A DNA stretch of 64,000 bases from Anoxybacillus ayderensis (GCF_000833605.1 NZ_JXTG01000001.1:1-64000), one strand, 5' to 3'; shown: positions 26,154 to 35,734, counted from the first letter of the stretch. The notes: a model not told the origin generated them from the letters alone. Program-made: numbers and translations.

Positions 26154-27286
26154 ACGTATGACTCGATGCGATCGAGACCTTTTTGTAACGCATCGATCGA
26201 GCAAGCGTATGACAAGCGAATATATCCTTCGCCGTATGTAGAAAACGCACTTCCTGGCACGACCGCTACTTTCGCTTCCTTTGCAAGCTTGAGGGCGAAC
26301 TCAAATGAGGAGTGATGAAACGTTGCGATCGATGGAAAAATGTAAAACGCTCCGTTCGGCTTTTGTACGTGAAAGCCTATGGTGCAAAGGCGGTCGTACA
26401 CATATTCCATTCGTTCAGCATATTGCTTTTTCATCTCCTCGGCATCGTTTATTCCGACCGTTAACGCTTCTAGCGCTGCTTTTTGTGAAATGGACGTCGC
26501 GCATGAAACGTTATATTGATGCACTTTTAATATATGCTCAATGACCCATTGCCGCGCAAATAAAAGACCGATGCGAAATCCGGTCATCGCATGCGATTTG
26601 CTGACGCCGTTAATGACGATCGTTTGATCCGGAAGCCATTTTGCAATCGACTCATGCGTGCCTGTAAACACAAGTTCACTATAAATTTCATCCGAAATGA
26701 CCCATATCGGTTTATTTTTCACGAGCTCAGCGATTTGTTGCAATTCTTCGCTCGTTAACGTCATTCCTGTCGGGTTGGACGGATATGGAAGCACGATACA
26801 GCGCGTTCGCTCAGTTATAAACGGCTCGATTTGTTCAGCTAACAGTTTAAAATTTGTTTGGCGCGTATCGACATAGACAGGCGTAGCACCACATAAACGA
26901 ATAATCGGCTCGTACCCTGGATAAATCGGGGCAGGGAGAATGACTTCCGAGCCTTCTGTTAAAATGGTGCGAAACGCAATATCAAGCGCTTGGCTTGCTC
27001 CGACAGTGACGATTACTTCATCGGTTGTATAGCGCAGCCCGTATTTCGTTTCAACAAAACGGCAAGCCGCTTCCCGTAAAGGCAAGTATCCCGCATTATG
27101 CGTATAAGAAGTAAATTGCTCATCAAGCGCTCGCTTCGTTGCTTCTTTAATATGTTCCGGCGTCGGAAAATCAGGCTGTCCAATCGTTAACGAAATGATA
27201 TCTTTTTCTTGTGCAACGAGATTAAAAAATTGGCGAATGCCAGATAACTGAATATGTTGCACACGTTCATTGATCGGAAGCATCAT
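26135..27286 (-). CDS. patA: N-acetyl-LL-diaminopimelate aminotransferase PatA
   Basis: 383 residues, fold-type I PLP aminotransferase of class I/II. Landmarks: IGQPDFPTPEHI, YPSNPTG, ISDEIYSELVF, and the PLP Lys in VINGVSKSHAMTGFRIG. It works between DapH and DapL (both encoded at 58-60 kb) in the acetylase branch of lysine/meso-DAP synthesis. Located beside cheV in B. subtilis, and near it here. Start ATGATG at 27286 follows AAAGGTG. Confidence 0.9.
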   Translation of the reverse strand: MMLPINERVQHIQLSGIRQFFNLVAQEKDIISLTIGQPDFPTPEHIKEATKRALDEQFTSYTHNAGYLPLREAACRFVETKYGLRYTTDEVIVTVGASQALDIAFRTILTEGSEVILPAPIYPGYEPIIRLCGATPVYVDTRQTNFKLLAEQIEPFITERTRCIVLPYPSNPTGMTLTSEELQQIAELVKNKPIWVISDEIYSELVFTGTHESIAKWLPDQTIVINGVSKSHAMTGFRIGLLFARQWVIEHILKVHQYNVSCATSISQKAALEALTVGINDAEEMKKQYAERMEYVYDRLCTIGFHVQKPNGAFYIFPSIATFHHSSFEFALKLAKEAKVAVVPGSAFSTYGEGYIRLSYACSIDALQKGLDRIESYVKKGAR

Positions 27287-27320
27287 CGTTTTTCACCTTT
27301 CTTCATTTTCTTTTTATTAA

Positions 27321-27372
27321 ACAATAAAAGGTGAACGTTTCGCAATGTGTTTTTGCGTCAAACGTTCACCTT
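27321..27372 (-). terminator. terminator of the IDEAL-domain gene
   Basis: On the minus strand AAGGTGAACGTTT pairs with AAACGTTCACCTT (13 bp) followed by TTATTGTTT. It separates the gene from patA. Confidence 0.82.
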
Positions 27373-27400
27373 ATGTGCTGTTCTGTCGTTTCACAGTCGA

Positions 27401-27637
27401 TCATGCGTGCACTTCCTCCAAATGACGATAGCGTTCTAGAAGCTCGTTGTATTGTTGCGCGAGGGTTAGAAACAACGCTTCATCCCGTTGCTCAAGCGCC
27501 TTGTCAATATCGCGCATGAGCCGATCTCTTTCGTACCGAAATAACGCCTGTTCAATCACCAATTGTGCGACTTGTTTGTAATCTGTGAGATCATACGGTT
27601 GAGATACGAGTGCCATATCATTGTACTTTTCAAACAT
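27401..27637 (-). CDS. IDEAL-domain small protein
   Basis: 78 residues, acidic/helical. The C-terminal part DIDKALEQRDEALFLTLAQQ followed by YNEL matches the IDEAL domain, a short motif found in Bacillus proteins such as YpiB and YozD and named for its sequence. ATG follows AAGGGGG with 7-8 nt. Probably a protein-interaction module; no function is assigned. Monocistronic with its own terminator. Confidence 0.7.
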   Translation of the reverse strand: MFEKYNDMALVSQPYDLTDYKQVAQLVIEQALFRYERDRLMRDIDKALEQRDEALFLTLAQQYNELLERYRHLEEVHA

Positions 27638-27736
27638 GTTTCATTCCCCCTTAGAGAGAAGAATATTCTTCTCCTTTTCTACATTATAAAGAGTTTTTTG
27701 TAAATTGTAAATAAAATTTAGAAAAATAAAAATAAA

Positions 27737-27763
27737 AAATAAAAGCTGACGAATGCCAGCTTT
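27737..27763 (-). terminator. terminator of the 49-aa gene
   Basis: Minus-strand AAAGCTGgC / GtCAGCTTT stem followed by TTATTTTTTA. Confidence 0.75.
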
Positions 27764-27768
27764 ATATA

Positions 27769-27918
27769 TTAATAACCGTAGTCCCAGTCGATTTCTTCAT
27801 CATGCCAAAGAACTGCTTCTGTTTCTTCATCCACGACTTCTTCAAGTTGTTCTTTTTCTACATCTTCTAAAATCGTGACCGTATGATTTTCTTCAAAAAG
27901 AATGGCTAACCCTTTCAT
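27769..27918 (-). CDS. small acidic protein (49 aa)
   Basis: Starts MKGLAILFEENHTVTILEDV and ends with a strongly acidic tail (DEETEAVLWHDEEIDWDYGY). ATG 27918 is chosen because GAAGGTG lies 7 nt upstream; the longer frame from 27957 has no such site. Own terminator. Family unknown to me; acidic tail suggests binding to a protein partner, which is speculation. Confidence 0.65.
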   Translation of the reverse strand: MKGLAILFEENHTVTILEDVEKEQLEEVVDEETEAVLWHDEEIDWDYGY

Positions 27919-28096
27919 TTTGACACCTTCTCTTTTCGTGTTTTTCTTCACAAACATTGTAACGCGCTTCGCTTGTCCACGTCTATCATGTTCATAAAGA
28001 TGTCAATGTTTTTGTTTTTTCAGAAAATACGAACACATTTATGTCCGTTGGCGAGTGTGCTACAATACAAAAGGAACAATGATCAGGAGGCATTAC

Positions 28097-29353
28097 ATGT
28101 TTAGCGCTGTGATTAAACCGCTCGTTGTCAATATGACGATTTTATTTTCACTCATTTTCAATGCCAACTTATTTTTTCCGTTTCGTCGAAAAATGGTGCT
28201 CACTTGGAAACAAAAAATGATGTACGGCGTTGCTGCATCGTTTACGGCTTTGTTATGTATGATGTATCCAATTCAGCCGTTAGCGAAAACGAACTTCGAC
28301 TTTCGCATGATCGTCATTTTAGTGACGACATTATATATCGGAAAAACGGCTGGGCTGTTATGTACGTTCACCGTTGTTATCGCACGGTTCATCATTGGCG
28401 GTCCGTTCGCTTATGCAGGAGCGACCGTTTCTGTATTTGCATACGTTGTCGGCATATTGTTTCGCTCGTCTTTTTTTAACGTCAAAAGAAAAATGTTATA
28501 TGGGCTTATGATCGTTTTCATTTATCTCATTTTATATATCGCAACGATTATATACGCCGTTCCGCCGCTTCCTTGGCGATTTTATGTCGTTTACTTCTCC
28601 TTTTTTATCGCCATGTTTTTAGCGCTTATTTACGTCATCGAGCGACTCATTCAATTTAACGAGCAGTTTGACGATATGATTTACCTCGATAAACTAGCGA
28701 CGGTCAGCGAAATGGCGGCTTCATTTGCCCATGAAATTCGCAATCCGCTCACGACGGTGCGGGGCTTCGTCCAATTTTTAAGCAAAGATACGACCGATGA
28801 AAACGTAAAAAAGTTTGCCCCGATCATTTTAGAAGAATTAGACCGAACGAATGACATTATTACAGAATATTTAACGCTCGCTAAACCAGCATCCTTTCAA
28901 CTGCAAAAAGTGAACATCGATGACATTTTACATACCTCTGTCCATTTATTAAGTCCGCTCGGTACGATGACGAACGTGTCGCTACATCTCTACACAGAAG
29001 GTAAAAGCGACGTGTATGGCGATGCGCATTATTTAAAACAAGCGCTCTTAAACGTGATGAAAAACGGGATTGAAGCGATTGAATACGGTGGGGCGGTGAC
29101 GGTTCATAAAACGGTCGATGAAAAAGAAAAGGAAGTCATTATCACGATTCGCGATACAGGAAAAGGAATGACTGAAGATGAGCTGAAAAATATCGGCTTG
29201 CCGTACTATACGACAAAATCGAAAGGAACCGGGCTTGGAAGCATGATCGCCTCTCGGCTCATTCGCCAAATGGGAGGAACGATGGCGTACGAAAGCCGAC
29301 TAAATGAAGGAACGACCGTTACGATTACATTACCGCTATATGAAGGGGATTAG
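28097..29353 (+). CDS. multi-spanning sensor histidine kinase (KinB-like, 5TM-LYT type)
   Basis: 418 residues. About six hydrophobic helices in the first 185 residues, including the IVILVTTLYIGKTAGLLCTF block of 5TM receptors of the LytS-YhcK/KinB type; then HisKA with His212 in FAHEIRNPLTTVRGF and HATPase (NVMKNGIEAI, DTGKGM, GTGLGS). B. subtilis has the soluble kinase KinA near patA; this is a different, membrane-bound kinase. Likely feeds the sporulation phosphorelay by sensing a membrane or envelope signal; inference. ATG 28097 follows AGGAGG at 6 nt. Confidence 0.88.
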   Translation: MFSAVIKPLVVNMTILFSLIFNANLFFPFRRKMVLTWKQKMMYGVAASFTALLCMMYPIQPLAKTNFDFRMIVILVTTLYIGKTAGLLCTFTVVIARFIIGGPFAYAGATVSVFAYVVGILFRSSFFNVKRKMLYGLMIVFIYLILYIATIIYAVPPLPWRFYVVYFSFFIAMFLALIYVIERLIQFNEQFDDMIYLDKLATVSEMAASFAHEIRNPLTTVRGFVQFLSKDTTDENVKKFAPIILEELDRTNDIITEYLTLAKPASFQLQKVNIDDILHTSVHLLSPLGTMTNVSLHLYTEGKSDVYGDAHYLKQALLNVMKNGIEAIEYGGAVTVHKTVDEKEKEVIITIRDTGKGMTEDELKNIGLPYYTTKSKGTGLGSMIASRLIRQMGGTMAYESRLNEGTTVTITLPLYEGD

Positions 29354-29367
29354 TCCCCTTCTTTTTT
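29342..29367. terminator. bidirectional terminator, kinase and tetR genes
   Basis: GAAGGGGA / TCCCCTTC stem with T6 after it; the stop codons of both convergent genes lie in the hairpin. Confidence 0.85.
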
Positions 29368-29934
29368 CATATAGTCGATAAACATCGTGATCGTATCGAT
29401 CGTAAAAGTCGACAGCGGTTCAGATAAGTGAGAAAACATCCATAGTTTTAATGCCCCAAAATATAGTTGAAGAGCGATTAACGAAAGCGTTTCGGAAGAT
29501 CGTTTCGTTCGAATGTCTCCGCATCGTTTCCCTTCTTCAAATATGTTCGTCAACATATGAATAAAAGGAGTGAACGGAAGCGTCTCTTGTTGTTTTCCCG
29601 TATAAATATGTACCATGGATTTCGTCACTTCTTTTCCGAGTTTTTCGTGCATCGTTGTTAATTCATAAAACAACTGCTCGATTTGCTTATGCCACATTCG
29701 TTCCTCGCTTTCTTGCACCCTTTTACATATGCGTTCTACATGCGTGGAAAACACGCTTTGTAACACTTCTTCTTTCGTGCGAAAATAATTAAAAAACGTT
29801 CCTTTCGCGACACCCGCTTCATTTGTAATTTGTAAAACGGTCGTTTGCTCATACCCTTGTTTTTGAAATAATTGAAGGGCGGTTTGTTGGAGCAATATTC
29901 TCGTTTGCTTTTTTTGTCTCTCTCTTTTCATCAT
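29350..29934 (-). CDS. TetR/AcrR family transcriptional regulator
   Basis: 194 residues. The N-terminal helix-turn-helix is classical (ALQLFQKQGYEQTTVLQITN, then EAGVAKGTFFNYFRTKEEVL). The C-terminal ligand domain has no clear subfamily mark. Start at ATGATG 29934 behind GGGGGA. No efflux or metabolic gene sits beside it to suggest a target; the divergent DUF1906 gene is a candidate. Confidence 0.87.
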   Translation of the reverse strand: MMKRERQKKQTRILLQQTALQLFQKQGYEQTTVLQITNEAGVAKGTFFNYFRTKEEVLQSVFSTHVERICKRVQESEERMWHKQIEQLFYELTTMHEKLGKEVTKSMVHIYTGKQQETLPFTPFIHMLTNIFEEGKRCGDIRTKRSSETLSLIALQLYFGALKLWMFSHLSEPLSTFTIDTITMFIDYMKKEGD

Positions 29935-30074
29935 GAGTCCCCCATTATCATCGTCTACTTTTATTATAGTGATTTTTACCTAGGAATAAAGTAATATTTT
30001 AAAAGATGAAAGTTTTGTTTAGACATGTATCATTCGCATATATATGGAAAGAAACATGAAAAGGAGGAATGGAC

Positions 30075-30713
30075 ATGTGGGGTGTCGATTCAGCGGCAAA
30101 GGTGACGGAACCGTTGCTTGCGTGTGTAAGAAAAGAATACGGTTTTCCGCAATTTTGGGGAAGATATGTGACGACGGTGCCGAACGTATCGGATGGGTTG
30201 ACGAAAGAAGAAATCGCGTTTATTCGTGGGCGCGGCATAAAAATCGCGCCGATTTACAATGCGTTTCGTGAGGCGACACAATACGAAAAAGGGAGAACGG
30301 CGGCGCGCAATGCGATTTTTCACGCGCGCAGATTAGGCATCCCGAAAAATAAAGTCATTTTTGCGAACATTGAAGATGAATTTCAAGTAGATGACGCATG
30401 GATTCAAGCATGGGTTGATACGTTTTATCCGAGCGGATATCGCCCAGGAATATACGCCAATCCGACGAAAGGGGCGTTTGGTGAAGCTTATTGTGAAGCG
30501 GTGAAAAACGATGAACGCATCGCCCAACAAACGATTATATGGAGCTCATACCCGCGCCCAGGGACGACGCCAGCGACCAAAGCGCCGACGTATCGACCGA
30601 ACGTGCCGAATTGTCGCGCGAACGTTTGGATGTGGCAATATGGGCGCGATGCCGACCGTTGTGCGATCGATACGAACGTGGCAAACCGAAAAATAAGCGA
30701 CTATTTATATTAA
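30075..30713 (+). CDS. DUF1906 glycoside-hydrolase-like protein
   Basis: 212 residues of the Rv2525c-like TIM-barrel family (DUF1906). It begins MWGVDSAAKVTEPLLACVRK and carries FWGRYVTTVPNVSDGLTKEE, IYNAFREATQYEKGRTAARN and a C-terminal WMWQYGRDADRCAIDTNVA, all typical. No signal peptide is visible, although relatives are often exported and act on peptidoglycan or polysaccharide. ATG 30075 lies 7 nt behind AAGGAGG; ATG 30069 is too close. Confidence 0.82.
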   Translation: MWGVDSAAKVTEPLLACVRKEYGFPQFWGRYVTTVPNVSDGLTKEEIAFIRGRGIKIAPIYNAFREATQYEKGRTAARNAIFHARRLGIPKNKVIFANIEDEFQVDDAWIQAWVDTFYPSGYRPGIYANPTKGAFGEAYCEAVKNDERIAQQTIIWSSYPRPGTTPATKAPTYRPNVPNCRANVWMWQYGRDADRCAIDTNVANRKISDYLY

Positions 30714-30784
30714 AAATTTTTTCTATGCCTATTAAAGAAGTATGATAAAATGAAGGTAAATGTTGTCGTAATGGAGGCTGTTTT

Positions 30785-31690
30785 ATGGAAAATAAAAACG
30801 GAATTTTATTAGAAAGTGGGACGAATGAACTAGAAATTGTCGAATTTTTAATTGGTGAAAACCGATTTGCGATTAACGTCATTAAAGTAAAAGAAATTAT
30901 TCATCCGATCACGCCGACAAAAGTGCCGCATGCGCATCCATACATCGAAGGCATTATTGAATTGCGCGGTGAGGTACTTCCGCTTATTGATTTAGCGAAA
31001 GCGCTCGGCTTTGGACCGTCAAATAACCCAGCGCAAGATAAATATATTGTTGCGGAGTTTAATCAACAAAAAGTTGTGTTTCACGTCCATAACGTTACAC
31101 AAATTCATCGCATATCATGGAAGCAAATTGAAAAACCGTCGCAAATGTATCAAGGATTGGAAAGCCAAATTATTGGTGTTATAAAATTAAACGGAAATAT
31201 GATTTTATTGCTTGACTTTGAAAAAATCGTCGTCGATATTAACCCGCAATCAGGCATTCACGTCGAGCGTGTGAAAAAACTTGGCAAACGTGAGCGGTCG
31301 AATAAAAAGCTGATCGTTGCGGAAGACTCACCGTTGTTACGTAAGCTCCTTCACGACACACTCGCAGAAGCCGGATACGTATATGTCGAGTTTTTTGAAA
31401 ACGGCGAAGATGCGTTAAACTATTTACAATCGATCGTTCAAAAAGGAAAGCCGGTTGAAAGCGAAGTGCAATTAGTCATTACTGACATTGAAATGCCGCA
31501 AATGGACGGCCATCATTTAACGAAACGCATTCGCGAAGATGAAACATTAAAACATTTACCTGTCATCATTTTCTCTTCTTTAATTACAGATGACCTTCGT
31601 CATAAAGGGGAGCGCGTTGGAGCGACGGCACAAGTAAGTAAACCGGAAATTGCCGAACTTGTGCAAATGATTGATCAACACATTTTGTAG
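30785..31690 (+). CDS. cheV: chemotaxis coupling protein CheV
   Basis: 301 residues: CheW-like domain (about 13-155) joined to a receiver domain (170-300) with phosphoacceptor in LVITDIEMPQMDGH. CheV couples chemoreceptors to CheA and, when phosphorylated, aids adaptation. Length equals B. subtilis CheV and the neighbourhood (patA before, kre after) is conserved apart from inserts. Its stop is 12 bp before the next signalling gene. Confidence 0.94.
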   Translation: MENKNGILLESGTNELEIVEFLIGENRFAINVIKVKEIIHPITPTKVPHAHPYIEGIIELRGEVLPLIDLAKALGFGPSNNPAQDKYIVAEFNQQKVVFHVHNVTQIHRISWKQIEKPSQMYQGLESQIIGVIKLNGNMILLLDFEKIVVDINPQSGIHVERVKKLGKRERSNKKLIVAEDSPLLRKLLHDTLAEAGYVYVEFFENGEDALNYLQSIVQKGKPVESEVQLVITDIEMPQMDGHHLTKRIREDETLKHLPVIIFSSLITDDLRHKGERVGATAQVSKPEIAELVQMIDQHIL

Positions 31691-31702
31691 TAGGGGATTG
31701 CT

Positions 31703-33313
31703 ATGGACCGTTATGAAAAATATCGCCAACATTTTTTAAAAAATATTCGCAAACGGTTAGAAGAATGGGAAACGGTAGATGAAATTGCTCATCAAGACGT
31801 ATATCGTCTGCTTCATTCCATTGCTGGTACAGCCGCGATGATCGGAATGACCGATATCGGAAATTATGCGCGTCAGTTAATGGAGCAATGGGGCGAAGAT
31901 GAAGAAAAAACGTGGAAAGCGACAGATGTGAAAGAGCGGCTCGCCTCGCTTTTTCAACTTTGTTATGAACAACAAATTGGCGAAGTGACACAAGGGGAAC
32001 AAGGAACGAAAAAGGGAGACGAACCGACCGTTTTACTTATTGATGATGATCCATCGTTTTTAATGTATGTGAAAGAGCATCTCGAACAAAGCGGATGGTA
32101 CGTTGTCGCCATTGCCGATCCGATCAAAGCGGTCGCTTCGTTTTACGACGTTCGTCCGGATTGTGTCGTCATCGATATTCATATGGAAACGAAAACAGGG
32201 TTTGAAGTATTAACGTTTTTAAAACAAAAATTAAAACAACAATTCGTCCCGATGATTATGGTGAGCATTGATGATCGAAAAGAAACGCGCATGAAAAGTT
32301 ACGAAATGGGCGCGGACGATTTTATTCCAAAACCGTTTGCGATCGATGAATTTATCGTGCGCATTCGTCGTCAGCTCCAAAGAAAGCAATTAATTGACGA
32401 ACTGCTTCTTTTAGATGAATTGACGCACGTCTACAACCGGAAATATTTAAAACAAGCATATGAACAATTAAAAAGCGACTGGCATCGCACGCACGAACCG
32501 TTTTGTTTAGCGGTGCTCGATATTGACCATTTTAAACGAGTCAACGACCAATACGGACATTTAATGGGCGACGTCGTTTTAAAACAATTTGCGCAATTTT
32601 TAAAAACGAACGTCCGCGCACGCGATGTTGTCATTCGTTTCGGTGGAGAAGAATTTGTCGTGTTATTGCCGGCGACAGAAGCAACAGAAGCGTTTCTTGT
32701 GTTCGATCGTCTGCGCGAACAGTTTGAACAGATGACGTTTCAATGTGATGAAACGACGTTTTCATGCACGTTTTCGACAGGGATCGTTGAAGTGCTTGAT
32801 CCAACGAAACCGATTGGTCATTGGATTGAGTTGGCTGATTCTGCCCTATATGAAGCGAAAAATACAGGAAGAAATTGCGTCGTGCTTGCGAAACAACAAG
32901 AAGCATCGTATCGCCGAACTATGAAAGTCGCGATTGTCGATGATGATGCGATTGTGCGCGCCATTGTGACAGACGTCGTGCAAAAAATGTTTACGAAAGA
33001 AAAAGTGACGCTCGATTTGCGGGCGTTTAAAGACGGCGAGCAGTTTATAGCGTCCGATTGGCATCGCGGAACAGAACCATGCCTCGTCATTTTAGACGGA
33101 GTCATGCCAAAAATGGATGGGCTTGAAGTGTTGCAGCAGTTGCGAAGCCAAAAAGATTCATCAAGATATAAAGTCATTATGTTAACAGCAAGAAAAAGCG
33201 AAAACGATATTGCTCGCGCGCTTGAGCTCGGTGCAGATGACTATATGACAAAACCGTTCAAGCTGCTTGAGCTTGAAGCAAGAATACGCCATATGTTAAA
33301 AAGGATGAATTAG
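31703..33313 (+). CDS. HPt-REC-GGDEF-REC diguanylate cyclase
   Basis: 536 residues with four modules: an N-terminal HPt-like helix bundle (1-95; LLHSIAGTAAMIG, with the His but Ala in place of the usual Lys), REC1 (about 110-230; VVIDIHMETKTG), GGDEF (235-405; RFGGEEF intact, RxxD I-site RARD five residues before), and REC2 (410-536; VILDGVMPKMDG, KPFK). Predicted to synthesise c-di-GMP under phosphorelay control, with the stand-alone receiver and hybrid kinase of the same cluster as likely partners (inference). It is followed 2 bp later by the HEAT-repeat gene, so it heads the operon. Confidence 0.9.
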   Translation: MDRYEKYRQHFLKNIRKRLEEWETVDEIAHQDVYRLLHSIAGTAAMIGMTDIGNYARQLMEQWGEDEEKTWKATDVKERLASLFQLCYEQQIGEVTQGEQGTKKGDEPTVLLIDDDPSFLMYVKEHLEQSGWYVVAIADPIKAVASFYDVRPDCVVIDIHMETKTGFEVLTFLKQKLKQQFVPMIMVSIDDRKETRMKSYEMGADDFIPKPFAIDEFIVRIRRQLQRKQLIDELLLLDELTHVYNRKYLKQAYEQLKSDWHRTHEPFCLAVLDIDHFKRVNDQYGHLMGDVVLKQFAQFLKTNVRARDVVIRFGGEEFVVLLPATEATEAFLVFDRLREQFEQMTFQCDETTFSCTFSTGIVEVLDPTKPIGHWIELADSALYEAKNTGRNCVVLAKQQEASYRRTMKVAIVDDDAIVRAIVTDVVQKMFTKEKVTLDLRAFKDGEQFIASDWHRGTEPCLVILDGVMPKMDGLEVLQQLRSQKDSSRYKVIMLTARKSENDIARALELGADDYMTKPFKLLELEARIRHMLKRMN

Positions 33314-33315
33314 TT

Positions 33316-34356
33316 GTGTCTAATCAACTTGTTTTGTTTACGGTCATCGTCATCACTTTATTCGCTGTTTTACTTGCGATTTTTCTTTATTTAGTTGTCC
33401 GAAAAAGAAAAGACGGCAAATGGAAGCGAGAAGTGGAAACGTATAAACAGTTGTATGAACCGGTGTTATTTCGCTATTTAGCCTACGGTGACGAACAAGT
33501 CCCTGCTCCGTCATCATCTGCGCAACATGTGGCGATGATGGAGCTACTCGATCATTTTATGCGCGTGCTTGCCAATGGGGACGTAAAAGAGAGGGCAACA
33601 GCGCTAGCAGAGATGTATTTTGTCGATTATTTACGAGCGCAACTTGTTCATCGTCGGCTCGGAAGAAGAATGAACGCCCTCTTTTTTATTGAAGATTTTT
33701 ATCTTCGCTCGCTCGTCCATGAGTTAGAAGCGATGTACGAACAAAAACAGCTTACGACGATGGAAAAGCGCCAACTGTTAAAAATGTTTGCGCTTTTTCA
33801 GCATCCACACGTATATGAATATATGAAACAAACGGATGAATCGTTTACGCAATTTGATTATCGCCTCATTTTATCGCGCATGGACGATCGTATGTTTGCG
33901 AAAATGGTTGACCATTTTTTTGATTGGAATGAAAAAATACAATATGCGTTAATTGATATGATTGGCATTATGCAAAAGTTTGCGCACGTTTCATTTTTGC
34001 GTACATTGCTTCGGCATGAGCAAAGCGAATATCGCATTCGCGCATTAAAAGCGTTAGCGGAAATTGCTTTTCCGCTTGATTCCGAGCAACTTCGCATTCA
34101 TTTACATTCACCCGTTTGGCAAGAGCGACTCATGGCACTTCGGCTATGTGCGCGCACACGTCCATATGAGCTTGTTGAGACGATGAAAGAGCTTGTCAAA
34201 GACCGTGTGTTCTCCGTGCGCTCGCAAGCGGCAGAGGCGTTGTTGCGCATGCCAAACGGCTTGGCGATTCTTGAACAAATCGCCCAAACATCAGATGACC
34301 GTTATGCGCGCGATATGGCGCTTGAGTGGTTAGAAAGAGGGCGAGAAAATGATTAA
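33316..34356 (+). CDS. membrane-anchored HEAT-repeat protein
   Basis: 346 residues: one N-terminal membrane helix (about 5-28), a basic stretch (RKRKDGKWKRE), then an all-helical cytoplasmic region with HEAT-like repeats, clearest at 230-340 (FLRTLLRHEQSEYRIRALKA, ERLMALRLCARTRP, VRSQAAEALLRMPN). HEAT solenoids are protein scaffolds. GTG 33316 is the likely start. Its 3' end overlaps the glycosyltransferase gene by 8 bp, so the two proteins probably form a membrane complex (inference). Confidence 0.82.
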   Translation: MSNQLVLFTVIVITLFAVLLAIFLYLVVRKRKDGKWKREVETYKQLYEPVLFRYLAYGDEQVPAPSSSAQHVAMMELLDHFMRVLANGDVKERATALAEMYFVDYLRAQLVHRRLGRRMNALFFIEDFYLRSLVHELEAMYEQKQLTTMEKRQLLKMFALFQHPHVYEYMKQTDESFTQFDYRLILSRMDDRMFAKMVDHFFDWNEKIQYALIDMIGIMQKFAHVSFLRTLLRHEQSEYRIRALKALAEIAFPLDSEQLRIHLHSPVWQERLMALRLCARTRPYELVETMKELVKDRVFSVRSQAAEALLRMPNGLAILEQIAQTSDDRYARDMALEWLERGREND

Positions 34357-35734
34357 ATTGGCAGCGATGTTCGTCTTTTTCTTTATGATTGCGGTCATTT
34401 TATTTTATACGTTTTTACTCGTCGTGTCGCTTATTCAATTGCGCCGCATGTACGAATTAGACGAATGGGAGCCGTATGAAGAAATGCTCGATGTGAGTTA
34501 TACGAAACCGGTCTCGATTTTAGTGCCTGCCTACAATGAAGAAGCTGGCATTTTTGCAACCGTTCGCTCGTTACTTAGCATCGAATACCCAGAGTATGAA
34601 ATTGTCGTCATTAACGACGGTTCAACAGACGATACGCTTGCGCGGTTGAAGCGGGATTTCGATCTTATTCCGATGAAGCGCGTCATTCGTGAACAACTAA
34701 AAACGAAACGGGTGCGTGCCGTGTATCGTTCCCGCAAGTTCTCTCATTTATTTGTCATCGATAAAGAAAACGGTGGAAAAGCAGATGCGTTAAATGCGGG
34801 GATTAATTTTTCAACGTATCCATACGTTTGTTCTATTGATGGCGACTCGGTCATTGAACGCCGTGCCTTTTTAAAAGTCATGAAGCCGATTGTGGACTCA
34901 GATGAAGACGTGATCGCATCAGGTGGAAGCGTGCGCATCGCTAACGGTTGCGACATTGAAAAAGGGGAAGTGGTGCGCATTGGACTTTCCCGTCATCCGC
35001 TTGTCATTATGCAAGTCATTGAATATTTGCGCGCGTTTTTAATGGGACGTATCGGATTAAGCCGCCATAATTTATTGTTAATTGTTTCAGGGGCTTTCGG
35101 CGTCTTTTCAAAACAATGGGTCATTCGTGCTGGTGGATATGCGCATACAGTCGGAGAAGATATGGAACTTGTCGTCCGACTCCACCGTCTCATAAAAGAA
35201 ACGAAAACAAATAAAAAAATTGTGTACGTGCCTGATCCGGTTTGTTGGACGGAAGCGCCAGAGTCGATGACCGATTTGCGCAAACAGCGGCGGCGCTGGC
35301 ATCGCGGATTGTTTGAAAGCCTTTGGCTTCATCGGCGCATGTGGTTTAACCCGCGTTACGGCTCAATCGGGCTCGTATCGATGCCATATTTTTTACTCAT
35401 TGAATTTTTAGGTCCTGTCGTTGAGCTGCTTGGTTATATCCTCATTATCGTTTCGCTCATATTAGGCGACATATATATTGAATTTGCGATTTTACTATTC
35501 CTCGTTTCCGTTTTGTACGGTTCACTTTTTTCAATGGCTGCCATATTGCTAGAAGAATGGACGGTGCGGAAATTTTCGAATGTTTCAGACGTTGTACGCC
35601 TCTTTTTTTATTCATTTACTGAAACGTTATGGTATCGTCCGTTGACGGTGTTATGGCGCTGTGAGGGAATTGTTGATGCGCTGTTAAAAAGAAAAGGATG
35701 GGGAGAAATGAAAAGAAAAGGTGTGTCGAAATGA
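34349..35734 (+). CDS. processive family-2 glycosyltransferase (membrane polysaccharide synthase)
   Basis: 461 residues. One N-terminal membrane helix (7-30), then a GT-A catalytic domain with the processive-synthase motifs: VINDGS (Asp90), DGD (164-166), GED (269-271) and QRRRW (313-317), followed by three or four C-terminal membrane helices (about 345-440). This set defines BcsA/IcaA/hyaluronan-synthase-like enzymes that polymerise and export a beta-linked polysaccharide. No PilZ domain is present, so c-di-GMP control would need another protein. Overlaps the genes on both sides. Confidence 0.92.
   Translation: MIKLAAMFVFFFMIAVILFYTFLLVVSLIQLRRMYELDEWEPYEEMLDVSYTKPVSILVPAYNEEAGIFATVRSLLSIEYPEYEIVVINDGSTDDTLARLKRDFDLIPMKRVIREQLKTKRVRAVYRSRKFSHLFVIDKENGGKADALNAGINFSTYPYVCSIDGDSVIERRAFLKVMKPIVDSDEDVIASGGSVRIANGCDIEKGEVVRIGLSRHPLVIMQVIEYLRAFLMGRIGLSRHNLLLIVSGAFGVFSKQWVIRAGGYAHTVGEDMELVVRLHRLIKETKTNKKIVYVPDPVCWTEAPESMTDLRKQRRRWHRGLFESLWLHRRMWFNPRYGSIGLVSMPYFLLIEFLGPVVELLGYILIIVSLILGDIYIEFAILLFLVSVLYGSLFSMAAILLEEWTVRKFSNVSDVVRLFFYSFTETLWYRPLTVLWRCEGIVDALLKRKGWGEMKRKGVSK

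Noticed and set aside
30069-31690. Prophage endolysin region suggested by the DUF1906 protein
   Set aside because: No other phage genes are present; cheV and regulators flank it.
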